From the NCBI GenBank assembly GCA_005882215.1, contig VBCK01000125.1, positions 1 through 43,660 on the forward strand: DNA of 43,660 nucleotides, written 5' to 3'. Below, in pieces: positions 8,312 through 16,422 of the stretch. The DNA is from Betaproteobacteria bacterium. Its GTDB lineage: Bacteria > Pseudomonadota > Gammaproteobacteria > Burkholderiales > Burkholderiaceae_F. The notes under the pieces were generated by a model. It was not told where the DNA came from. It did no database searches and worked only from the letters and a program-made list of their open reading frames with translations. Each line of letters opens with the position of its first letter. The stretch's first letter is position 1. The position numbers and the translations under genes are program-made.

Positions 8312-9063
8312 GCCTCGACCCCGACATAGGCTTCCAGAACCCGGGGGTCCCTGGATACGACCGAGTACGGTCCTTGCGCCAGTATGCTGCCCCTTTGCAA
8401 CACCGTGATCACATCGCTCAGGGTCTCGACCACCGACAGGTTGTGCTCGACCATCAGGATCGTACGGTTGCGCGCAACCTTGCGGATCAGCTCGACCACA
8501 CGGCTGACATCCTCGTGACCCATGCCCTGGGTCGGCTCGTCGAGCAGCATCAACTGCGGGTCCAGCGCCAGCGTGGTGGCGATCTCGAGCGCGCGCTTGC
8601 GGCCATACGGGAGCTCGACCGTGATCCGATCCGCGAGGCCGCGCAGGTCGACCGCCTCGAGCAGCTGCAGCGCCTGCTCGTTCAGGCAGTTCAGCCGCGA
8701 CTCGTGCTCCCAGAAATGAAGCGAGTTGCCCATTTTCCGCTGCAGCGCGATCCGTACGTTCTCGAGCAAGGTCAGATGTGGAAAAGTCGCGGAGATCTGG
8801 AACGAGCGCACCATCCCGCGGCGGGCGACCTGTACCGGCGGCTCGCCGGTGATGTCGATACCGTTGAACGCGATGCGGCCGGCAGTGGGCGGCACGAAAC
8901 CGGTCAACAGGTTGAACACGGTGGTCTTGCCGGCGCCGTTCGGCCCGATCAGCGCATGCACGCTGCCGCGCCGGACCACCAGGTCCACATCCTTGACCGC
9001 ACAGAACCCCTGGAACTCCTTGGACAGCCCCTGCGCTTCCAGTATCACGTCGCTGGCGGACAC
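8308..9063 (-). CDS. livG: Liv-type ABC transporter ATP-binding protein LivG
   Basis: This 251-residue protein starts at GTG 9063, 9 bp after the acyl-CoA ligase stop. It has Walker A GPNGAGKTT (40-48), the LivG-type Q-loop region (VRSFQISATFPHLTLLENV), a signature-like LPYGRKRALEIA, Walker B LMLLDEPTQGMG and the switch His in LMVEHN. It forms the cytoplasmic ATPase pair with LivF, whose start codon overlaps this gene's stop by 4 bp. Its catalytic motifs are all intact, which matters because LivF lacks the usual Walker A lysine. Confidence 0.93.
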   Translation of the reverse strand: MSASDVILEAQGLSKEFQGFCAVKDVDLVVRRGSVHALIGPNGAGKTTVFNLLTGFVPPTAGRIAFNGIDITGEPPVQVARRGMVRSFQISATFPHLTLLENVRIALQRKMGNSLHFWEHESRLNCLNEQALQLLEAVDLRGLADRITVELPYGRKRALEIATTLALDPQLMLLDEPTQGMGHEDVSRVVELIRKVARNRTILMVEHNLSVVETLSDVITVLQRGSILAQGPYSVVSRDPRVLEAYVGVEA

Positions 9064-9072
9064 CGTGCGCGC

Positions 9073-10716
9073 CTACTCGATGGCGCTCGCCGATTTGACC
9101 TGCTGGCGAAGCACGAACTTCTGGATCTTGCCGGTCGACGTCTTGGGCACCGGTCCGAACACCACGCGCTTGGGTACCTTGAATCGGGCCAGCAGTGCGC
9201 GGCAGTGCCCGATCAGCTCCTCGGGCTCCACGCTGGCGCCGGGCTTCAGCTCGACGAACGCGCACGGCACCTCGCCCCACTTGGGGTCCGGCTGCGCGAC
9301 CACGGCGGCCACCATGACCGCCGGATGCCGGTGCAGCACCTCTTCGACCTCGAGCGACGAGATGTTCTCTCCTCCCGAAATGATGATGTCCTTGCTGCGG
9401 TCCTTGATCTTGACGTAGCCGTCCGGGTGCACGACGGCCAGATCGCCCGTGTGGAACCAGCCGCCGGCAAACGCCTCCGCCGTCGCCTCGGGGTTTTTCA
9501 GGTACCCCTTCATCAGGATGTTGCCACGGAAGAAGATCTCGCCCATCGTCTCGCCGTCGGCCGGCACCGGCGTCATCGTGTCCGGATCCAGCACCGCGAT
9601 CGCATCCTGCAGGTGATAGGCAACCCCCTGGCGCCCGTTGAGCCGGGCGCGCTCCTCCAGCGGCAGCGTCCTCCACGAGAGCTGCCTGGCACATACGGCG
9701 GCCGGACCATACGACTCGGTGAGGCCGTACACGTGCGTGATGTCGATGCCGATCCGCTCGCAGCCCTCGATCACCGCAGCCGGAGGAGCAGCGCCGGCGA
9801 TCAGGCCCTTGATAGGGTGCCGGATGCCCGCGCGCAGCTCCTCAGGTGCATTGATCAGCATGCCGTACACGATCGGCGCGCCGCACAGGTGCGTGACGGT
9901 GTGCTCGCGGATCAGCCTGAACACCTCGGCCGGGTCGACCCGCCGCAGGCACACGCTGGTGCCGGCGGTCAGCGCCATCGTCCACGGGAAGCACCAGCCG
10001 TTGCAATGGAACATCGGCAGCGTCCACAGGTAGACCGGGTGCTCCTGCATGCCCCAGGAGATCACGTTGCTGGCGGCATTCAGATACGCCCCGCGGTGAT
10101 GGCAGACGACGCCTTTCGGATTGCCCGTCGTGCCCGAGGTGTAGTTCAGCGAGATCGCATCCCATTCATCGGCCGGCAGCTGCCAGGCGAAGTCCGGGTC
10201 GCCGCCGCCCAGGAACGTCTCGTAATCGAGCTGGCCGAGCTCCTTGCCCGCCGGCGCCAGCGCGTCCTGCACCTCGATCACCAGCGGGCGCTCGCCGGCG
10301 TGCAGCGCGAGCGCCTTTTCGACCACCGGGGAGAATTCGCGGTCGGTCAGCAACACGCGCGCGCCGCCATGCTGCAACATGAAGGCAATGGTTTCGGAGT
10401 CGAGACGGGTGTTCAGTGTATTGAGCACCGCGCCGCTCATCGGAACACCAAAGTGCGCCTCGAGCATCGCCGGCACATTGGGAAGCATCGCGGCCACCGT
10501 ATCGCCGCGGCCGACGCCGCGCGCCGCCAGTGCGCTGGCCAGGCGCGCGCAGCGCTGATACGTCTGGACCCAGCTCTGGCGCAGCGCACCGTAGATCAGC
10601 GCCGTATGGTCCGGATACACGCTGGCCGTTCGCTCGAGGAAGCTCAGCGGCGACAGCGCGACGAAATTGGCCTGGTTGCGGTCCAGGCCAAGGTCGTACG
10701 GATTGCTGCGGGTCAT
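9073..10716 (-). CDS. AMP-forming acyl-CoA ligase (medium-chain/DmdB-like)
   Basis: This 547-residue member of the ANL superfamily activates a carboxylate through an acyl-adenylate to the CoA thioester in the cytoplasm. Motifs in order are the P-loop YTSGTTGNPKGV, the aromatic motif YGLTESYGPAA, the hinge region GDLAVVHPDGYVKIKDRSKD and the A10 lysine in KTSTGKIQKF. The overall pattern (SPLSFLERTASVYPDH at the N-terminus, MFHCNGWCFPW in the middle) matches the AlkK/DmdB-like group of medium-chain or methylmercaptopropionate ligases. The ATG at 10716 fits the family N-terminus; in-frame starts upstream (to 10812) would add an uncharacteristic basic extension. As first gene of the operon it probably activates the substrate imported by the Liv system that follows. 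The exact acid is unknown. Confidence 0.9.
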   Translation of the reverse strand: MTRSNPYDLGLDRNQANFVALSPLSFLERTASVYPDHTALIYGALRQSWVQTYQRCARLASALAARGVGRGDTVAAMLPNVPAMLEAHFGVPMSGAVLNTLNTRLDSETIAFMLQHGGARVLLTDREFSPVVEKALALHAGERPLVIEVQDALAPAGKELGQLDYETFLGGGDPDFAWQLPADEWDAISLNYTSGTTGNPKGVVCHHRGAYLNAASNVISWGMQEHPVYLWTLPMFHCNGWCFPWTMALTAGTSVCLRRVDPAEVFRLIREHTVTHLCGAPIVYGMLINAPEELRAGIRHPIKGLIAGAAPPAAVIEGCERIGIDITHVYGLTESYGPAAVCARQLSWRTLPLEERARLNGRQGVAYHLQDAIAVLDPDTMTPVPADGETMGEIFFRGNILMKGYLKNPEATAEAFAGGWFHTGDLAVVHPDGYVKIKDRSKDIIISGGENISSLEVEEVLHRHPAVMVAAVVAQPDPKWGEVPCAFVELKPGASVEPEELIGHCRALLARFKVPKRVVFGPVPKTSTGKIQKFVLRQQVKSASAIE

Positions 10717-10801
10717 GGCTTCGGTGCCGGCCACGCGGGTCCGATATCCCGCGCGGGGCCTCCTCGCTGGCTCGAATTCGAATTCCGTCTCCCTGCGGAC
10801 C

Positions 10802-10843
10802 ATCATATACAACCTTGCCCTATGATGTCTTCGAAATTAGACA
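10802..10843 (-). promoter_or_regulatory. Candidate promoter and operator of the ligase-liv operon
   Basis: On the minus strand a -10-like TATGAT (10807-10802) and a -35-like AAGACA (10831-10826) are separated by 18 bp. The inverted repeat TGTCT-tcgaaatt-AGACA (10826-10843) covers the -35, as a repressor site would. The 172-bp gap between the ligase and the divergent LysE gene makes this the natural control region. No dedicated regulator gene lies next to it, so the assignment is tentative. Confidence 0.35.
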
Positions 10844-10888
10844 GGGCCCGCACCGGCTGCGCGCGGGCGTTTCCGCAGTGCGGCATCC

Positions 10889-11506
10889 ATGGCGTTGAAC
10901 TTCCTGCTCAAAGGGCTAGTAGTCGGCCTGTCAATCGCCGCGCCAGTCGGGCCGATCGGCTTGCTGTGCATACGCCGCAGCCTCGAGCAGGGCCGTGTCG
11001 TGGGATTGGTCACGGGCCTCGGGGCCGCCACCGCAGACGCCGCGTATGGATGCATCGCCGGATTCGGGCTGACGGCCGTTTCCGCCTTCCTGCTGGCCCA
11101 TGTGTCCCTGCTGCGAGTGGGCGGCGGTGCCGCGTTGTGCTACCTGGGCGTGCGCACGTTTCTGAGCGCGCCTGCGCAGCGCGAGGCGCAGGTCAAGGCC
11201 GATGGCCTCGCATCGGCATATTTTTCGACTCTGGTGCTGACGCTCGCAAACCCGCTGACGATCCTGTCCTTTGTCGCGATATTCGCCGGCTTCGGGCTCA
11301 CGGCCTCGCCGAGCTATGGGGCCGCGGCAGTCTTGGTCGCCGGAGTGTTCGTCGGTTCCGCGCTCTGGTGGCTGTTCTTGAGCACCAGCGTGGCACTGAT
11401 GCGCCACCGCATCAGCGACTCCTGGATGCGGGCGATCAACCGCCTGTCCGGCGGCGGCATCGTTGCGTTCGGTCTGTACTCGCTGTCGACCTTGCTGCCC
11501 CGCTGA
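10889..11506 (+). CDS. LysE/RhtB-family amino acid exporter
   Basis: This 205-residue inner-membrane protein has about six hydrophobic segments. The N-terminal signature GLSIAAPVGPIGLLCIRRSLEQGR (about 13-36) is the LysE/RhtB family hallmark, and NPLTILSFVAIFAGFG in the second half is also characteristic. Such proteins export amino acids or related small molecules by proton antiport. It is transcribed away from the ligase-liv operon, and the next gene starts 62 bp downstream. The substrate cannot be predicted; export of an amino acid that accumulates during catabolism is one option. Confidence 0.88.
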   Translation: MALNFLLKGLVVGLSIAAPVGPIGLLCIRRSLEQGRVVGLVTGLGAATADAAYGCIAGFGLTAVSAFLLAHVSLLRVGGGAALCYLGVRTFLSAPAQREAQVKADGLASAYFSTLVLTLANPLTILSFVAIFAGFGLTASPSYGAAAVLVAGVFVGSALWWLFLSTSVALMRHRISDSWMRAINRLSGGGIVAFGLYSLSTLLPR

Positions 11507-11568
11507 CCCCGTTCGGTGCGCGACCCGGATTTCGGCAAAATGATGCTCGACAAGGGAAGGAATGCACG

Positions 11569-12219
11569 ATGATTGCAAGTTCTGGTTCTGGTCGCCTGTC
11601 GCACGGACGCCTCACGCTCGGGCTGCTGCTGGTGGCGTGCACGCTGCTGTGCGCTCCGGCCTGGCCCGCGGGGCAGACCCTGACCCACGAGCAGCTCGAG
11701 CGGCTGATGAAAGTCATCGACAAGCGCGGCAGCCGCACCAAGCTTCCGCGCTCGGTTGCTTCGATACTTGAACTGCAGCCCGGCCAACATACACCGGACA
11801 TCAAGGAGGTCGCCTACGAGGACGAACAGGGATACCGGCATGGCTTCGCTCGGTTGAACGACGGCTCGGGCTATTTCATGTTCCGCAGCGGCACCTCGCT
11901 GGGACAGGTCGTGTACCGGGTCGATTCGAACCTGCACCTGGTCAAGGCGGCGCGCAGCCTGTTGAAGAACGGCCCGCTGATCCTTCTTCCGGAGCCCGAG
12001 GCTCAGCGGGAGCTCGACGACGAGTTCCAGGGCTGGTCCAAGGTTCTGTCGCCCTCGGGCCCGGCCATTGCGCCGCGCCCGTACCCGTTCAAACAGCCCG
12101 AGTCGGCTCCCCTCGGCCCGGTCATCGAGCCAAGCCCGTATCCGTTCAAGCAGCCCGAGCCGGCTCCCTCGGGCCCGGCCACCGAGCCGAGCAAGCAGTC
12201 CGGGGCGCCCAAGCCCTGA
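11569..12219 (+). CDS. Exported protein of unknown function with C-terminal proline-rich 19-residue repeats
   Basis: This 216-residue protein starts at ATG 11569, preceded by AAGGGAAGGA. A 10-codon frame (11540-11572) ends in a stop that overlaps this start (ATGA), which may couple translation. The N-terminus is a signal peptide ending in APAWPAG. A lipobox-like LVAC at 21-24 is less likely because too little hydrophobic sequence precedes it. Residues 35-160 form a small mixed domain I do not recognise (EDEQGYRHGFARLNDGSGYF). Residues 164-201 are two copies of a 19-residue Pro-rich unit with the core YPFKQPE, followed by a partial third. It is likely a periplasmic or envelope protein; the tail could span the periplasm or bind a partner. 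Confidence 0.75.
   Translation: MIASSGSGRLSHGRLTLGLLLVACTLLCAPAWPAGQTLTHEQLERLMKVIDKRGSRTKLPRSVASILELQPGQHTPDIKEVAYEDEQGYRHGFARLNDGSGYFMFRSGTSLGQVVYRVDSNLHLVKAARSLLKNGPLILLPEPEAQRELDDEFQGWSKVLSPSGPAIAPRPYPFKQPESAPLGPVIEPSPYPFKQPEPAPSGPATEPSKQSGAPKP
12058..12171 (+). repeat. Two tandem 57-bp units encoding a Pro-rich repeat
   Basis: Units at 12058-12114 and 12115-12171 are similar along their length (ggcccggycatygmgcc... ending in cggctcccytc/g) and in frame. A partial third unit follows from 12172. Each encodes 19 residues with YPFKQPE at the centre. The period is a multiple of three, so copy number can change without breaking the frame. Confidence 0.85.
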
Positions 12220-12234
12220 CGCGTGCCGAAGCGG

Positions 12235-12257
12235 CGCAGGTGTCGATTTCGCCTGCG
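12235..12257. terminator. Weak hairpin between convergent genes
   Basis: CGCAGGTG-tcgattt-CGCCTGCG forms an 8-bp stem with one G-T pair and a 7-base loop. It lies between the stop of the repeat protein (12219) and the stop of the TRAP large permease (12283, other strand). No clear T-run follows on either strand, so termination is only suggested by position. Confidence 0.3.
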
Positions 12258-12282
12258 GGTGGCATTTGCCTGATTCAACGCA

Positions 12283-13563
12283 CTAGAGATGCAGCAGAGT
12301 CGGCAGCACCAGCGACAAGGTCGGCCAGTACGTGACCAGCACCAGAAATCCGATCATCGTCAGCAGCCACGGGAGCACCGCGACCGTCAGTTCGGTGATG
12401 CCCATGCTCGTGATGCCCGAAGCCACGTAAAGATTGAGACCCACCGGCGGATGGCACAGGCCGACCTCCATGTTGACCATCATCAGGACGCCGAAGTGGA
12501 CCGGATCGATGCCCAGCCGAACCGCGACCGGCAACAGAATCGGCGCCATGATCAGCACGATCGAACTCGGCTCCATCACGTTGCCGGCGACCAGCAGCAG
12601 CACGTTGACGACCAGCAGGAAGGCGATCGGTCCCAGGCCCTGCGCGGTCAGCCAGTCGGCCATACCCTGCGGAATGTTCTCGCTCGTCATCAGGAAGCTG
12701 AACAGCACCGCGTTGGTGATGATGTACAGCAGCATCGCGCTCATGGCCGCCGCGTCGAGCAGCGCGCGCGGAACCTGGCTCAGTTTCAGGTCGCCGTAGA
12801 CGAACACGACGACGATGAACGAATAGACGGCCGCGCACGCGGCCGCCTCGGTCGGCGTGAAAACGCCCGAGTAGATGCCGCCGATCACGACCACGATCAG
12901 AGCCAGGCCCCACGACGCCTCGCGCAGCGCCCGCCAGCGCTCGAGCCAGCTCGCGCGCGGCAGCCGCGGCAGCGCGCGCCGGCGCGCGATCCCCCAGGTC
13001 GTGAACCCCAGTAACAAGGCCAGCACCAGCCCCGGCAACACGCCGGCCGCGAACAGCTTGCCCACCGAGGTGTTGGTCGAGACCGCGAACAGCACCATCA
13101 CGATCGACGGCGGCACCAGGATGCCGAGGGCCCCGCTGGTGGTGATCACGCCCGCGGCGAACCGCTTCGGGAATCCGCGCTGGACCATCTCCGGCAGGAT
13201 GATCGAGCCGATCGCGGCGACCGTCGCCACCGACGATCCCGAGATGGCGGCGAACAGGGCGCAGGCGATGATGCCCGCCAGCGCCAGGCCCCCGTACAGG
13301 TGGCCGACCATCGTGGTCGCGAAATGGATCATCCGCCGCGCCACGCCACCCTGCGTCAGCAGCGTGCCGGCCAGAATGAAAAACGGGATCGCCATGATCC
13401 CGAAGTTCTCGATGCCGGTGAAGAGCTTCAGCGCGACCGATTCGATCGGAACCGTGGTCATCGTGAACAGGTACGTCAGAACGGTCAGCCCCAGCGAGAT
13501 CGACACCGGCATGCCGGTCAGCATCAGGGCGATCAGCAGCCCGAATATCAGCGCCGCATTCAT
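12283..13563 (-). CDS. dctM: TRAP transporter large permease subunit DctM
   Basis: This 426-residue membrane protein starts at ATG 13563, overlapping the dctQ stop (ATGA). It has the DctM family pattern: an N-terminal LIFGLLIALMLTGMPVSISLG segment, GIENFGIMAIPFFILAGTLL, SGSSVATVAAIGSI around residue 100, and the C-terminal HFGVLMMVNMEVGLCHPPVG motif. It is the transport channel of a tripartite ATP-independent periplasmic system driven by a sodium or proton gradient. With DctQ and two receptors upstream it forms a complete TRAP locus. The substrates are organic acids; the neighbouring MmgE/PrpD and 2-hydroxyacid dehydrogenase genes suggest a hydroxy- or tricarboxylic-type acid. Confidence 0.93.
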   Translation of the reverse strand: MNAALIFGLLIALMLTGMPVSISLGLTVLTYLFTMTTVPIESVALKLFTGIENFGIMAIPFFILAGTLLTQGGVARRMIHFATTMVGHLYGGLALAGIIACALFAAISGSSVATVAAIGSIILPEMVQRGFPKRFAAGVITTSGALGILVPPSIVMVLFAVSTNTSVGKLFAAGVLPGLVLALLLGFTTWGIARRRALPRLPRASWLERWRALREASWGLALIVVVIGGIYSGVFTPTEAAACAAVYSFIVVVFVYGDLKLSQVPRALLDAAAMSAMLLYIITNAVLFSFLMTSENIPQGMADWLTAQGLGPIAFLLVVNVLLLVAGNVMEPSSIVLIMAPILLPVAVRLGIDPVHFGVLMMVNMEVGLCHPPVGLNLYVASGITSMGITELTVAVLPWLLTMIGFLVLVTYWPTLSLVLPTLLHL

Positions 13564-14129
13564 GCCGGCCTCGCGGTCTGGTCGCCGGTCGCTTGCACGC
13601 GCTCGAGCGGCACCGAGTGCCGGTGCGGGACCTGCCCGGTCCGCACGAAGCTTGTAACAACCTGCAGGAAGCGGAAGCACATCAAGTAGGAGCCAAGCGG
13701 CACGCACAGGTAGACGATCCACATCGGCACTTCCATGTCCTCGGAGGTCTGGTCCGTGTGCCCGATCTCCCAGACCAGGATCGCGCCCAGCGTGCCGACC
13801 ACCCCCGTGAACAACACCCCGCCGAGCAGGCCGATCATCACCACGACCTTGCGCGGACGGGGAGCCAGGCGGTTGACCAGCACGTCGACCCCGACATGCA
13901 CGCCGGCACGCACGCCGTAGGCGGCGCCGAACTTGGCCATCCAGACGAACAGGAAGATGCACAGCTCCTGGGCCCAGGTGATGTTCAGCCGGATCGCCAC
14001 GTCCTGCACATGCGGCACCGAAGACAGGAACCGCAGCACCACGGAGACGAAGATCACGGCCGTGGCGACCGCCATCAGCGTGCCGATCAGCGTTTCCTCG
14101 AGCCGGTCGAGCAGCTTGAGCGCGAACAT
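13560..14129 (-). CDS. dctQ: TRAP transporter small permease subunit DctQ
   Basis: This 189-residue protein has four predicted membrane segments and the family signature WAQELCIFLFVWMAKFGAAYGVRAGVHVGVD (about 53-83). It lies 4 bp after the receptor gene and overlaps dctM by 4 bp. Together with DctM it forms the membrane domain that accepts substrate from the receptor. The segment VRFLSSVPHVQDVAIRLN just before the signature is slightly longer than in compact DctQ proteins but does not look abnormal. Confidence 0.92.
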   Translation of the reverse strand: MFALKLLDRLEETLIGTLMAVATAVIFVSVVLRFLSSVPHVQDVAIRLNITWAQELCIFLFVWMAKFGAAYGVRAGVHVGVDVLVNRLAPRPRKVVVMIGLLGGVLFTGVVGTLGAILVWEIGHTDQTSEDMEVPMWIVYLCVPLGSYLMCFRFLQVVTSFVRTGQVPHRHSVPLERVQATGDQTARPA

Positions 14130-14133
14130 CGCG

Positions 14134-15162
14134 TTACTTCACGCCTGCGGCCGCCTGCTCCTTGACCAGCTCCTCGATCACCTCCTTGCCGACGCGCCCC
14201 GCGACTTCCCCCTGAACCGGCGCCAGCGCCTTGACCCAGACGGCGCGCTGATCGGCACTCAGATGAATGATCTTCGTGCGTCCCGACTTCTCGATCGCCG
14301 CCATCGCATCCTCGTTGTCCTTGCGCGCGATCTCGCGCTCGAACCGGCTCGCCTCCTTGATCGCACTCTCGAGCGCGCTCCTGATGTCGGGCGGCAGTGC
14401 GGACCAGAACTTCGTGTTGACGATCACCGCATAGCCCAGACAGCCGTGGTAGGTGTCGACCGCGTACTTCTGCACTTCATGCATTTTCTGCGTGTACATG
14501 TTGGACCACGGGTTCTCGGTGCCGTCGACCACGCCGGTCTGCAGCGCCTGATAGACGTCGCCGAACGCCATCACCTGCGGAATCGCATCGAGTGCGCGCA
14601 TCTGCGCCTCCAGCACCTTGGAGCTCTGGATCCGCATCTTCAGGCCCTTCAGGTCGCCCGGGACGTTGATCGGCCGGTTGGCGCTGAACACCTTGAACCC
14701 GTTGTCCCAGAAGGCGAGCCCCGTGATGCCCTTCGTTTCCAGTTTCGACATCAGCCGCTGCCCGATCGGCCCGTTCTCGACCCGCGCCAGGAATGCCTCG
14801 CTCGGGAACATGTAAGGAATATCGAACACCTCGAACTCCTTCACGCCCAGCGGCCCGAACTTCGCGAGCGAGGGCGCCAGCATCTGCACCGAGCCGAGCT
14901 GCAGCGCCTCGAGCTCCTCCTTGTCCTTGTACAGCGTGCTGTTCGGATAGACCTCGACCTTGACGCGGCCCTTGGTGAGCTGCTCCGCCAGCTGCTTGAA
15001 GCGCTCGGCGCCCCGCCCCTTCGGCGTGTCAGCCGCAACCACATGGCTGAACTTGATCACGATCGGCTCCTGCGACCGCGCCTGCGGAACCGCTGCGGTC
15101 CATGCCAAACCACCCAGCATTGCAAGCGCGGTGAAACCGCGCACGCGAAACGACAGCTTCAT
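14134..15162 (-). CDS. dctP: TRAP transporter solute receptor DctP, copy next to the permease
   Basis: This 342-residue periplasmic receptor has a signal peptide (FTALAMLGGLAWTAAVPQARS) followed by the TRAP receptor start IVIKFSHVVAADTPKG. Conserved elements are KGRVKVEVYPNSTLYKDKEELEAL, the WDNGFKVFSANRPI loop and MRIQSSKVLEAQMRALDAIPQVMAFGDVYQALQTGVVDGTENP, which carries the Arg that binds carboxylates in the DctP family. The AAGGAGGGG ribosome site ends directly before an ATG at 15168 but is well spaced for the ATG at 15162, which I choose. The neighbour at 15267-16334 encodes a related but clearly diverged receptor. C4-dicarboxylate-like acids are the usual ligands of this subgroup. Confidence 0.92.
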   Translation of the reverse strand: MKLSFRVRGFTALAMLGGLAWTAAVPQARSQEPIVIKFSHVVAADTPKGRGAERFKQLAEQLTKGRVKVEVYPNSTLYKDKEELEALQLGSVQMLAPSLAKFGPLGVKEFEVFDIPYMFPSEAFLARVENGPIGQRLMSKLETKGITGLAFWDNGFKVFSANRPINVPGDLKGLKMRIQSSKVLEAQMRALDAIPQVMAFGDVYQALQTGVVDGTENPWSNMYTQKMHEVQKYAVDTYHGCLGYAVIVNTKFWSALPPDIRSALESAIKEASRFEREIARKDNEDAMAAIEKSGRTKIIHLSADQRAVWVKALAPVQGEVAGRVGKEVIEELVKEQAAAGVK

Positions 15163-15214
15163 GCGCATCCCCTCCTTGTCCATTCTCCGTGACGGCAAGC
15201 CCTCGGACACCGCA

Positions 15215-15236
15215 GGCGCGGCGAGCGCCCTTTTTT
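15215..15236 (+). terminator. Intrinsic-terminator-like hairpin on the plus strand
   Basis: GGCGC-ggcga-GCGCC followed by C and six T residues (15231-15236) looks like a small intrinsic terminator that reads on the plus strand. Both flanking genes are on the minus strand, so it would stop antisense transcription running toward the second receptor gene. The stem is only five base pairs. Confidence 0.35.
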
Positions 15237-15266
15237 CGCCTCCGGTCGAGACAGTGACGATAACCG

Positions 15267-16334
15267 CTATCGCACTGCAACAGGCAGCGCCGATGCGGCC
15301 TTGGAGTGCTTTTGGTCGGATCTTGTTGCCGAGTCGATCGATTCCAGCACTTCGCGGCCTATGCGCCCTTCCATTTGTTGATGAACCGGCCGCAGGGCCT
15401 CCTTCAGTGCCGATCTCTCCTCGGCGGTGAGCTCGATGACCCGGGACTTGCCGCTCGCGCGGATGGCTTCGATCGCATCAGCCTCCTCCCGCACCGTGAT
15501 GCTTTCGACGTACCGGGTCGCGTCGTTCAGCGCCTGTTCGAGGGTGCCCCGAACATCGAGCGGCAGCGAATCCCAGAACTTCCTGTTCGCCACCACCACG
15601 TAACCGTCGTAGCCGTGGTGGCTCAGCGACAGATACTTCTGCACCTCGTGCCACCGCTGCGTATAGATATTGGTCGGGGTGGTCTCTGCACCATCGACGA
15701 CTCCGGTTTGCAGCGCCTGGTAGACGTCGGAGAAGGCCATCACCTGCGGGATCGCGCCGAGCGCGCGCATCTGCGCCTCGAGCACCTTTGAAGACTTGAT
15801 GCGGAACTTCAGGCCCTTGAAGTCCTCCGGGCGGCGCAGCGGCCTGTTGGCCGTGAACTCCTTGAAGCCGTTGTCCCAGAACGCGAGACCGATCATCTGG
15901 TGCTGCTGAAGCTGCATCAGCATCGACTGACCGATCGGTCCGTGCGTGATCTTGTGCGCCGCTTCGTAGCCGTCGAACAAGTACGGCAGATCGAAGGCCT
16001 CGAAGGCCTTCACGCCCATCGGGCCGAATTTGGACACCGACGGCGCGAGCATCTGCACCGAGCCGAGCTGAAGGGCCTCGAGTTCCTCCTTGTCCTTGTA
16101 CAACTGGCTGTTCGGATAGACCTCGACTTTGACCCGGCCCCGCGTACGCTCCTCGGCCAGCTTCTTGAAGTACTCGGCGCCCTTGCCCTTGGGCGTTTCG
16201 CGCGCGACCACGTGGCTGAACTTGATGACGATGGTCGAATCGTGTCCCTGGGCGCCGCACACCGGACTGAAAGCCAGGCCGGTCAGCATCCACAAGGCCG
16301 TTTGTGCTCCGACAGCCGATTTGAAACAATGCAT
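15267..16334 (-). CDS. TRAP transporter solute receptor DctP, second copy
   Basis: This is a 355-residue receptor with a signal peptide (ALWMLTGLAFSPVCGAQG) and the same family landmarks as its neighbour (IVIKFSHVVARETPKGKG, KEELEALQLGSVQMLAPS, FRIKSSKVLEAQMRALGAIPQVMAFSDVYQALQTGVVDGAE). I start at ATG 16334, where the signal peptide begins; the open frame continues upstream but overlaps the divergent MmgE/PrpD gene. The two receptors differ at many positions, so this is an old duplication, unlike the Liv receptors. It is the first gene of the TRAP run, separated from the second receptor by about 100 bp. One permease may serve two receptors with different ligands. Confidence 0.9.
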   Translation of the reverse strand: MHCFKSAVGAQTALWMLTGLAFSPVCGAQGHDSTIVIKFSHVVARETPKGKGAEYFKKLAEERTRGRVKVEVYPNSQLYKDKEELEALQLGSVQMLAPSVSKFGPMGVKAFEAFDLPYLFDGYEAAHKITHGPIGQSMLMQLQQHQMIGLAFWDNGFKEFTANRPLRRPEDFKGLKFRIKSSKVLEAQMRALGAIPQVMAFSDVYQALQTGVVDGAETTPTNIYTQRWHEVQKYLSLSHHGYDGYVVVANRKFWDSLPLDVRGTLEQALNDATRYVESITVREEADAIEAIRASGKSRVIELTAEERSALKEALRPVHQQMEGRIGREVLESIDSATRSDQKHSKAASALPVAVR

Positions 16335-16422
16335 GCCGGCATCCGCTCCTGACCCGCACCGTCCAAACCATGATCGCCAGCCGGATTTTGCACCGGACCT
16401 GCGCCGCGAGTCCACGACACCG

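Noticed and set aside
7589-9694. A 701-codon minus-strand frame that would join LivF to an N-terminal extension
   Set aside because: The extension is the ligase and livG sequence in the wrong frame; the real LivF starts at GTG 8311, overlapping the livG stop.
11540-11572. Ten-codon frame before the repeat protein as a separate gene
   Set aside because: It overlaps the next start (ATGA) and may couple translation, but it has no promoter or ribosome signal of its own, so I mention it only with the main gene.
12058-12171. CRISPR-like array
   Set aside because: The repeats are directly adjacent, in frame and without spacers; they encode a Pro-rich protein repeat.
8299-12219. A very long plus-strand open frame of about 1300 codons
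   Set aside because: All but its last 217 codons are antisense to the livG and ligase genes or out of frame with LysE. High GC suppresses stops; only the part from ATG 11569 has a ribosome site and protein-like features.
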